A stretch of DNA of 54,717 nt from a virus: the IMG/VR virus record IMGVR_UViG_3300020083_000012, positions 1 through 54,717 of that record. One strand, 5' to 3'. Shown here piece after piece: positions 40,768-46,749 of this stretch. The notes below the pieces were generated by a model. The model ran no database searches. It saw only the letters and a list, made by a program, of their open reading frames with translations, and was not told where the DNA came from. Made by a program: the position numbers and the translations under genes. Numbering within the stretch: the first letter of the stretch is position 1; each line of letters begins with the position of its first letter.

Positions 40768-41286
40768 TTATTCGTCTGTTTTGTCTTCGTCTTCTGGTTC
40801 AGTTGATTCGACATTCTTGACAGCAACTTTTCTAGATGTAGGTTCTAATGTATATTCTAGAACTTTATTCAAGGTAGCCTCTGCAATTACTTCGTTATTG
40901 AAAATGTGAACAGGAGTATCGCTGTTATTGAAAAGAGTCAGTCTCAATTCTTCGGTATAATCATTGTCGTAAATCTCAGTTCCGTTTAGCAATGTAATTC
41001 CGTTAGATAGAGCCAAAGCTTTGTTTGAAGTTACTCTAAGTTGGAATTTTGTTGGTATACTGAATACAATACCAGTGGATACCAGAACTCTAAACTGCGG
41101 CTGGATTGAAATGTATGGAACATCATTTTTCAATCTTACAGGGACGGAGTGTCCTTTTTGATGTGGGTTGTATGCTACAACTTCGCTTTTTGGTGTTATA
41201 AACGAACGTAGTTTGAATAAAGTGGAATGATCGTGTTCAAATTCCAAATCTGGCACTGCATCAGCGTCTACCTTATAATATCTCAT
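40768..41286 (-). CDS. dUTPase-fold protein with degenerate active site
   Basis: A 172-residue protein with the trimeric dUTPase beta fold. RVLVSTGIVFSIPTKFQLRV corresponds to the family ALVPTGIxxxIPxGxxxxV strand. It is followed by a VTSNKALALSNGI segment in place of the (A)PRSGLAxKxGI motif 2 and GTEIYDNDYTEELRLTLFNNSDTPVHI in place of motif 3 (x-IDxDYxGE). Asp and Tyr of motif 3 are kept, but Arg-Ser of motif 2 is replaced, motif 1 is not clear, and the Gly-rich motif 5 is missing from the acidic C terminus. It may be inactive, specific for another substrate, or structural. It is the last gene of the replication operon and starts in a TAATG overlap with regA. Confidence 0.65.
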   Translation of the reverse strand: MRYYKVDADAVPDLEFEHDHSTLFKLRSFITPKSEVVAYNPHQKGHSVPVRLKNDVPYISIQPQFRVLVSTGIVFSIPTKFQLRVTSNKALALSNGITLLNGTEIYDNDYTEELRLTLFNNSDTPVHIFNNEVIAEATLNKVLEYTLEPTSRKVAVKNVESTEPEDEDKTDE

Positions 41287-41684
41287 TATCTCTTCCTTCC
41301 AATACTATATTTTGTTTCCAAGTTCCAATCCTTTTTCTCTTTGAAAGGAACGATTTTAATTTGTTTCAAATCAACTCTATCATCTTCACGGTCAACTCCT
41401 ACAACCTTTAGGAGATTCCATTCATCTAAAAGTAGCGCAATCGAATCACGTCTAGATATATCCTCTTCGGAAATATCAGTCATTTTACCGTCTAATTTAA
41501 ATAGCTCTTTAAAATGAAGAATAGCATATTTGCCTCTTTTGTGGAGGATATGGCATGACTGAAAAAGAGTCTTGTCTTTTTTAGATGCAATGCCTATTCT
41601 TGTCAGAGTTTCTTTAATTTTTAAGAAATCGTCAGGGGAATATAATTCTACTTCAACCCCGACACCTTTAAAAATGTCTTCCAT
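41286..41684 (-). CDS. regA: Translational repressor RegA
   Basis: A homologue of T4 RegA (122 aa), an RNA-binding protein that represses translation of many early phage messages, including those of 44, 45 and others, by binding near start codons. The match is clear: SPDDFLKIKETLTRIGIASKK, TLFQSCHILHKRGKYAILHF and EEDISRRDSIALLLDEWNLL against T4 KPEDFLKVKETLTRMGIANNK, YQSCHILQKKG and EEDEVRRDSIAWLLEDWGLI. I place the start at ATG 41684, which has AGGTGA at normal distance (132 aa). The in-frame ATG at 41720 lacks this. It lies after gene 62, as in T4. Confidence 0.92.
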   Translation of the reverse strand: MEDIFKGVGVEVELYSPDDFLKIKETLTRIGIASKKDKTLFQSCHILHKRGKYAILHFKELFKLDGKMTDISEEDISRRDSIALLLDEWNLLKVVGVDREDDRVDLKQIKIVPFKEKKDWNLETKYSIGRKR

Positions 41685-41716
41685 TATAATTTCACCTATA
41701 TAATTATTACAATTTA

Positions 41717-42097
41717 TCACTGGCGTTGTGCCATTATATTATTTATATTTTCTAATTCATCGGCAGTAAGGGTTCTGATATATTGTTTCGCTACCTTACT
41801 ACTGCACCTATAATATTCCATTATATTTTCTAAAGTTTTCTTATTGCTATCTTTGCGCCAACTCTTGAACCTATCTCTCTTTCTAATTGAATGGAAAAGA
41901 TAATCATATTTCTGTTCATCCGTAAGCTCATAAGATAAGTTTACATCATTAGCATACAAGACAGTATCGTGAAAATAGGACAATTGCTTGTTGACAATAA
42001 AGGCATTGTAGCCTTCACCGTCATCAAAGATATACTTTTTAGTATTGTTAATGGACTTGACGTAATCGAATGGCGTCAGCTTCTTTTCTTCATCCAT
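41717..42097 (-). CDS. gp62: Clamp loader small subunit gp62
   Basis: A 126-residue protein similar to the short gp62 of marine T4-like phages: LTPFDYVKSINNTKKYIFDD, YNAFIVNKQLSYFHDTVLYAN, LFHSIRKRDRFKSW and a C-terminal LTADELENIN. T4 gp62 (187 aa) is the single small subunit joined to four gp44 in the clamp loader. The order 45-44-62-regA is the T4 one. It starts within the end of the zinc-ribbon gene, with GGAG eight bases before ATG. Similarity with T4 gp62 itself is low by eye, so position adds weight. Confidence 0.8.
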   Translation of the reverse strand: MDEEKKLTPFDYVKSINNTKKYIFDDGEGYNAFIVNKQLSYFHDTVLYANDVNLSYELTDEQKYDYLFHSIRKRDRFKSWRKDSNKKTLENIMEYYRCSSKVAKQYIRTLTADELENINNIMAQRQ

Positions 42098-42266
42098 CTT
42101 TGCTCACTCCATTTAAAATTACTTCACAATCTTTGCAAACTTTACGCAAAACCTCACCATCACCGGTCTTTATCACAATCTTCGCTAAATTTTTATCTTT
42201 AACGCTTCTGTTACAGCACACGCATGTAACACGCTTTGCTTTAAACAATGAAGAAAATCCACTCAT
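42090..42266 (-). CDS. Small zinc-ribbon protein inserted between 44 and 62
   Basis: A 58-residue basic protein. The start at 42266 overlaps the gp44 stop as ATGA, and the longer in-frame start at 42302 would lie inside gp44. Cys15-x-x-Cys18 and Cys44-x-x-Cys47 make a probable zinc ribbon with a strand hairpin between them (LAKIVIKTGDGEVLRKV). Its place inside the clamp-loader operon suggests a role in replication or DNA/RNA binding, but nothing in the sequence gives a function. T4 has no gene at this place. Confidence 0.65.
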   Translation of the reverse strand: MSGFSSLFKAKRVTCVCCNRSVKDKNLAKIVIKTGDGEVLRKVCKDCEVILNGVSKDG

Positions 42267-43204
42267 TTGAAGGATAACTCCACCATCATTTCTGCAAGAC
42301 AAGCAACCAAGTTGATTTCAGGATCGGCAACCAAAGCATCTTTATACTGATATTCAGCCAAGATCATTACCAAGTTTGGAATTGTGGAAGGTTCTACGCG
42401 ATCTTTTGAGTTGTCATACAATTCTCTAAAAATAAGACTTGCCTCTTGGTCACTGTTTTCGGCAACCCACTCGCGCATACTGTCAAAATCTTTGTTCTTC
42501 AAAAAGTCATACACTAGGTTAACATCAATATGCTTCATCGAAGCAAAAATGCCAGCATCCAGAACGCGATGCCCGTCTTTGACGTAGGCTTGAATTTCAA
42601 CCAACACTTTCCTAAAGTCTGGGTAATATTTCATGATTACCTGTGCCAAGACTTTTTTATCGTATGTCACGTTTTCCATTTCCAGAACCTCGCCAGTTCT
42701 TTTCATGAATTTTGACGCCATCACGGCCTTTTCATCTTCTACCACATGGAAATCAATCTCAGCGAAACGTGAAATCAAAGCGGGTAGAAGTTTTTTCTTA
42801 TAGTTACATGTAAATATGAAGCTACAGTTTGCGTCAAATTGTTTGGTGAAGCTTCTGAACCCCAACTGCGTTGATTTCGGCATTGCGTCAGCTTCATCAA
42901 TGATTACAACCTTCTTTTTTCCACTAAAAGAAATAGTGGAAGCAAAATTGGTTATATCATGTCTCAGTCGATCAATACCAGCGTTTAGTGAACCGTTTAC
43001 AAAATAATTATCACAATCAAGCTCAGAAACTAGAGCTAATGCCGCTGTGGTCTTTCCTGTGCCAGATGGTCCACTAAGAACCAAATTGGGGAATTGACCA
43101 GCTTGTATGTAACTTTTGAATTTTTCTTTAATCTCTTTTGGTAAGATAGCATCATCAATAGTTTTTGGGCGGTATTTCTCAGACCAAGTTTCATCTTTAT
43201 TCAT
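42263..43204 (-). CDS. gp44: Clamp loader ATPase subunit gp44
   Basis: A 313-residue AAA+ clamp loader (T4 gp44, 319 aa). It starts with the family WSEKYRPKTIDDAILP. Walker A is GPSGTGKTTAA (about residues 45-55) and Walker B VVIIDEADAMP (about residues 97-107). Sensor 1 is FIFTCNYKKKLL and the ISRF segment carries the arginine finger (SRC in most loaders). With gp62 it opens the gp45 clamp and loads it on DNA. In T4 the loaded clamp also activates late promoters. An AAGGAA site precedes the start. A strong promoter and a 5' hairpin lie immediately upstream. Confidence 0.95.
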   Translation of the reverse strand: MNKDETWSEKYRPKTIDDAILPKEIKEKFKSYIQAGQFPNLVLSGPSGTGKTTAALALVSELDCDNYFVNGSLNAGIDRLRHDITNFASTISFSGKKKVVIIDEADAMPKSTQLGFRSFTKQFDANCSFIFTCNYKKKLLPALISRFAEIDFHVVEDEKAVMASKFMKRTGEVLEMENVTYDKKVLAQVIMKYYPDFRKVLVEIQAYVKDGHRVLDAGIFASMKHIDVNLVYDFLKNKDFDSMREWVAENSDQEASLIFRELYDNSKDRVEPSTIPNLVMILAEYQYKDALVADPEINLVACLAEMMVELSFK

Positions 43205-43226
43205 AATAAAATATTCCTTTCAAAAT

Positions 43227-43250
43227 GGGGCGAATTTTTACATTCGCCCC
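43227..43250 (-). promoter_or_regulatory. 5' hairpin in the gene 44 leader
   Basis: A perfect 9-bp GC-rich stem (GGGGCGAAT against ATTCGCCCC) with a six-base loop lies four bases after the -10 element of the gp44 promoter, so the transcript would begin in or next to the stem. On the minus strand only ATTTTG follows, a weak U-run. It could be a terminator for the upstream message, an mRNA-stabilizing 5' hairpin, or both. Confidence 0.6.
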
Positions 43251-43253
43251 TGT

Positions 43254-43282
43254 ATTATACCATATTAACAAGTTAAAGTCAA
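43254..43282 (-). promoter_or_regulatory. Strong sigma70-type promoter for gene 44
   Basis: On the minus strand TTGACT (43282-43277), a 17-base spacer and TATAAT (43259-43254) are close to consensus, with a TGG before TATAAT giving an extended -10. It lies right at the stop of the 90-residue gene and 50 bases before gp44. It would let host polymerase make the clamp loader-regA unit early. Confidence 0.8.
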
Positions 43283-43284
43283 CC

Positions 43285-43557
43285 TTAGTTATCATCTCCT
43301 TCGTTGGCTTGAAGAACATCGTTTGCTACCAAAAATCCTACAACAGCGGCGTGGGTTTCTGATACTTGTGAATACTGTTCGATATTAAACGCGCCATTTT
43401 TAGCAGCATATTCCATTAGGTTAAGGAAGAACAACGCACCTTCTATTGTTAGAGGTAGCATTGGAGCAGCATCACCGCCAACAGATTCTCCAACATCGTC
43501 TTCTCTTTCTGGAATGTCCACTTCTATAATTTCTTCTTTTCTTTCTCTTTTAGCCAT
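43285..43557 (-). CDS. Unknown 90-residue acidic protein between 45 and 44
   Basis: I recognise no family. The N terminus is charged (KRERKEEIIEVDIPERED), followed by a flexible Gly/Ala segment, a hydrophobic helix LTIEGALFFLNLMEYAAKNG, a second helix (SETHAAVVGFLVANDVLQ) and an acidic end. The helix pair could form a dimer or bind a replication protein. It has an RBS (AAGGAAT) and codon use like its neighbours. T4 has no gene between 45 and 44. Confidence 0.6.
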   Translation of the reverse strand: MAKRERKEEIIEVDIPEREDDVGESVGGDAAPMLPLTIEGALFFLNLMEYAAKNGAFNIEQYSQVSETHAAVVGFLVANDVLQANEGDDN

Positions 43558-43569
43558 TTATTATTCCTT

Positions 43570-44232
43570 TTACATTTTAGATTTAGTTGAGTCCAATGCA
43601 ACATAATAAGTAATGCTGTCATTTTCAAAGGTAACTTTGCCTGATCCAACGGTTATGACATACTCACTTGGAATGAATTTGATATTGTTGGTGCTGATTA
43701 CAAATCTGAACTTTTGTTCAGTTTCGCCCAATTCAATATAAAAAACGTCAGATGTAACATTGTTAGTGTCAGATACACCAACATACAGCTTCTCCCCGTC
43801 AGCTTTAATTTCAAAATCTTCAACGCCCAAATTGGCAGCGTTTTTCATGATAGCTGTGAAATCTTCCTGCGACAGAATAAACTTCACATTTTCCTCATGG
43901 ATTTTGGGAGTTTTATCATATGGGGGAGAATGTATCATTGAAGGTGCGGTATGAACAAGTTTAGTATTTCTTTTCTTGTTCTTTTCGGACACTTCGATAT
44001 ATTTATCACCAAAGATGACGGTTGGCTCGTCATAAAGTGCAATGGTGCTTAGTAATTTATTCAATTCATAGATACCAACTTCTTTCGGAAAATCCTCTTC
44101 CACTCTGGCAATGGCGAAAATAGAACCATGTTCTGATATGGTCCTAATTTCGCTTCCCGGTTTGATAAGAAGAGACTTGTTGATTCCCTGAAAGTTTTTC
44201 AAAATCTGCAAAGTCTTCTGCGATATTATCAT
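43570..44232 (-). CDS. gp45: Sliding clamp gp45
   Basis: A 220-residue sliding clamp (T4 gp45, 228 aa). MIISQKTLQILKNFQGINKS and a repeated two-domain beta pattern match the family: VGIYELNKLLSTIALYD (T4 DVAIYDLNGFLGILSLV), the inter-domain segment KTPKIHEENVKFILSQEDF and a final KVTFENDSITYYVALDSTKSKM, where T4 ends YVVALEADSTHDF. As a trimeric ring it tethers DNA polymerase gp43 and, in T4, is the mobile enhancer for gp55-dependent late transcription. It lies upstream of 44/62. Confidence 0.92.
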   Translation of the reverse strand: MIISQKTLQILKNFQGINKSLLIKPGSEIRTISEHGSIFAIARVEEDFPKEVGIYELNKLLSTIALYDEPTVIFGDKYIEVSEKNKKRNTKLVHTAPSMIHSPPYDKTPKIHEENVKFILSQEDFTAIMKNAANLGVEDFEIKADGEKLYVGVSDTNNVTSDVFYIELGETEQKFRFVISTNNIKFIPSEYVITVGSGKVTFENDSITYYVALDSTKSKM

Positions 44233-44238
44233 AATATA

Positions 44239-45177
44239 TTATACTCTTCCTTCTGAGCCGTCTTTCACTCCTGATGAAATCAAATCTAGCTGTAATTGCG
44301 CCATTCTGTCTACTGATCCTTTATAGATATAGCTACCAGTATGCATAAGCTCAATCCAAGGCAATATGACTGTTTTCAAGCCAATAGCAGAAATCATCCT
44401 ACAGAAAAAATAATCTTCGGAAAGATATCTTTTTGTATTTTTATCAATTTCACAGTGGAAATAGGCGGTTATTTCTCTAGAACCATCAAAATGTGCTGAT
44501 CTTAAATGGTCTGGCCTAAATCTATACTCTGGATATGCCTCATCAAATTTCTCAAAAACATGTCTTGGAATTAACATGAAGCCTGTTCCAGTTTCCGCGA
44601 CCTCGGCTGGTTGTGAAATTTTCATTTCAGTTGTGCCTTCTTTGAAATTGAAAACAAAGTCACCAGCGTAGTCTTCCAGTTGGTTCGGATTACTTACTAT
44701 ACCAGATTTTGCAGCTTTGTCAACCTTTTCCCATGCGATTGTTTTTCTAGGATAAATTGCGGCTACAACATCTTTACAATCTGGATGTTTTAGGCTATAT
44801 GCAAGCATGGCAATAACGTCATCTGCTTTAAAGCCAATATCTGCGTCAATGAAAAGCATGTGTGTGCAGTTGCTTCTCATAAATTCATCTGCGATGTAAT
44901 TTCTTGCACGTTGAATTAGTGACTCGTTAAAAAGATAGTGTGTGGAGAATTGAATACCATGACTTTGACACGCCATAGCCAATTCAATTAATCCTTTTGT
45001 AGTAAGACCATTGCACATGCCACCATACATTGGCATACCCACAAAAAGTCTCACTTGCTGCAATTCTTCAAGAGTAATTTCAACTCTGTCTAGATTTTGC
45101 TCTTCTTTAGCAACTGGCGCAGGCGCAGGATTGTTTACTCTCTTAGGTCTATTTTTGTTGTTTATTTTTCTGCTCAT
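44239..45177 (-). CDS. Glycosyltransferase-like protein (GT-A type)
   Basis: A 312-residue protein. After a Pro/Asn-rich N-terminal tail (about 35 residues) comes VRLFVGMPMYGGMCNGLT, a helix with FNESLIQRARNYIADEF, and MLFIDADIGF, the DxD-type metal/nucleotide-sugar motif of GT-A enzymes (about residue 109). Later ETGTGFMLIPRHVFEKF and YLSEDYFFCRM (Asp-Glu acceptor-side motif) follow the same fold. Similar genes are common in T4-like marine phages, often next to replication genes. Possible roles are DNA or virion glycosylation; sequence does not decide. It overlaps dexA by four bases (ATGA). Confidence 0.7.
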   Translation of the reverse strand: MSRKINNKNRPKRVNNPAPAPVAKEEQNLDRVEITLEELQQVRLFVGMPMYGGMCNGLTTKGLIELAMACQSHGIQFSTHYLFNESLIQRARNYIADEFMRSNCTHMLFIDADIGFKADDVIAMLAYSLKHPDCKDVVAAIYPRKTIAWEKVDKAAKSGIVSNPNQLEDYAGDFVFNFKEGTTEMKISQPAEVAETGTGFMLIPRHVFEKFDEAYPEYRFRPDHLRSAHFDGSREITAYFHCEIDKNTKRYLSEDYFFCRMISAIGLKTVILPWIELMHTGSYIYKGSVDRMAQLQLDLISSGVKDGSEGRV

Positions 45178-45818
45178 CTTCTAATTTGCTCCAAATCTTT
45201 ATCATTTCTCAAAACTGACTGATATCTTAAAACATCAGCTATAACATCCCAACGGCTATCATGCGCCCTGAAAACTTTATTCCAAAACTCTTCATCTGTA
45301 ACAGGGCAGTAGTTTAAATTAATACCATCTGCAAATCCCATCACAGCATCAAGTGAACTCCTGATATCCCTAATCATGTAATGATCTATATAGTCATCTA
45401 TATTCTTACCCGCGTAAGAGAAAAGACGCTTTAATATAGCGAAATCATACTTGATGTTTCTCGCCCAACATTTACCCAATGTCGGTTCTGTGTTCAAAAA
45501 TTCTATAAATTCTTTCACAAATTGCTTGACGGTTAGATCATCTTCACTTGGTTTCAGTTGTTCTCTTGTTTCCTTGGGTTGTTTTTTCCAAAATTCAAGT
45601 GTAGATTCTGAAACCTCTGCACCATAATTTTCAACTTGGTCATCCACGGATAACTTGAATTGTTTCACAAGAACTATATCTTTAGTGATGTATGGGGTAT
45701 CGGATATCATTTTATCTTTATCTACGATAATAGCAGATACGTTGATTACCGGAGCCTTAGTTTCATCTTCTGACAAAGTTTCGAAGTCTAGAAATAGCTC
45801 GAATCTAGATTTTACCAT
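45174..45818 (-). CDS. dexA: 3'-5' exonuclease DexA
   Basis: A 214-residue DEDD exonuclease similar to T4 DexA (227 aa). FELFLDFETLSEDETKAPVI carries exo I Asp-x-Glu. ESTLEFWKKQPKETREQLKPSEDD matches T4 STIEWWKNQSPEARKNIAPSDED. The central W-x-R-x-x-x-YDF-x-IL (exo II) and a final HDSRWDVIADV (exo III, HDSIHDCAKD in T4) complete the site. The enzyme degrades single-stranded DNA. It overlaps the glycosyltransferase start by four bases. Confidence 0.88.
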   Translation of the reverse strand: MVKSRFELFLDFETLSEDETKAPVINVSAIIVDKDKMISDTPYITKDIVLVKQFKLSVDDQVENYGAEVSESTLEFWKKQPKETREQLKPSEDDLTVKQFVKEFIEFLNTEPTLGKCWARNIKYDFAILKRLFSYAGKNIDDYIDHYMIRDIRSSLDAVMGFADGINLNYCPVTDEEFWNKVFRAHDSRWDVIADVLRYQSVLRNDKDLEQIRR

Positions 45819-45838
45819 AATTTACTCTCTTCATTGTT

Positions 45839-46330
45839 TCACTGCTGAAAGAAACTATACACCTTTTTCTCGTATAAGTCAAGTTCTTTCTTGTCCATCT
45901 CACTTATCTCAACGCCCGACTCTTGACAAAGTTCTATTGTCATTTTATCAGCCCATTGACTACCTTGTGAGTTCAAATCACAAAATACTATTCGGCTTAT
46001 GCCCGCACGAATAACTTGAATAGCACAAGTAGAACATGTAGGAAGACCAAATACATACAATACGCCGCCACGAATTTTCACTCCGTGATCCAACGCATTG
46101 TGAATTGCATTCATCTCAGCATGTATAGTTCTGGGATATTTGAATTCTCTATTTTGAAGATATTCAATTTTATCCTCGATTTGTTCAGGAAACCCGTTGT
46201 ATCCTGTAGCAACGGGTTTCCTTCCTTGCACTATTACAGCGCCTATTTTTCTGCTAGGGTCTTTACTTTTTGTTGCCCAAAGTTTGGCTTCAAGCATAAA
46301 GGTATAGTCCCAATCATTAAAGTCACTCAT
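45839..46330 (-). CDS. cd: Deoxycytidylate deaminase
   Basis: A 163-residue zinc deaminase. The catalytic TIHAEMNAIHNAL (His-Ala-Glu, about residue 75) and PTCSTCAIQVIRAGI (PCxxC type, about residue 100) motifs are complete. The first part has the dCMP deaminase-like ATKSKDPSRKIGAVIV and YNGFPEQIED. It makes dUMP from dCMP for dTMP synthesis. T4 Cd (193 aa) does the same. It overlaps the MazG-like gene by eight bases, which fits nucleotide pool control before polymerase action. Confidence 0.92.
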   Translation of the reverse strand: MSDFNDWDYTFMLEAKLWATKSKDPSRKIGAVIVQGRKPVATGYNGFPEQIEDKIEYLQNREFKYPRTIHAEMNAIHNALDHGVKIRGGVLYVFGLPTCSTCAIQVIRAGISRIVFCDLNSQGSQWADKMTIELCQESGVEISEMDKKELDLYEKKVYSFFQQ

Positions 46331-46739
46331 AGATATCTTTCAAGAAACCGGTGTTGTCTGCGTTGCTTGGTGCTTGCCATCCTTCGGGCTTGAGCAAATC
46401 TGGCATACCAAATTTATTTGGACGGCCCGGTTTAACACCCGGTTCTTTTGCCATATTGGCTTTATAAACACGATCCCATGCCTCTTGACCATCAACATCC
46501 ATCAAATCTAGAATTGACACCGAAAAAACCATAAGATCAATCAATGCATCAACAATCTCTTCTGCGTCTTCATCGACAAATGCGGCAGAACGAAGCTCAT
46601 TCATTTCTTCATCCATCATTTTACAAATTCTGTAAGCAATGAGTTTTTTCATCAACTCTTTATTGTCTTTATTGTCCAAGGCCCACTGCTTATGACCAAA
46701 TTTAAGTTGCATGGCCTTAATGTCTTCAAATACACTCAT
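46323..46739 (-). CDS. MazG/PRA-PH-like nucleotide pyrophosphohydrolase
   Basis: A 138-residue protein from ATG 46739, which has AAAGGAAAT upstream. An in-frame start at 46805 would lie inside the polymerase gene. The all-alpha NTP pyrophosphatase pattern is present: RICKMMDEEMNELRSA (E-x-x-E), EEIVDALIDLMVFSVSIL (E-x-x-D) and a C-terminal KEPGVKPGRPNKFGMPDLLKP segment common in T4-like cyanophage homologues. It probably hydrolyses a non-canonical or excess NTP, or lowers (p)ppGpp as proposed for cyanophage MazG. Substrate is unknown. Confidence 0.8.
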   Translation of the reverse strand: MSVFEDIKAMQLKFGHKQWALDNKDNKELMKKLIAYRICKMMDEEMNELRSAAFVDEDAEEIVDALIDLMVFSVSILDLMDVDGQEAWDRVYKANMAKEPGVKPGRPNKFGMPDLLKPEGWQAPSNADNTGFLKDIYE

Positions 46740-46749
46740 ATTATTTCCT

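Noticed and set aside
42267-42302. Longer N terminus for the zinc-ribbon protein
   Set aside because: It would overlap gp44 by 40 bases. The ATG at 42266 forms the usual ATGA overlap.
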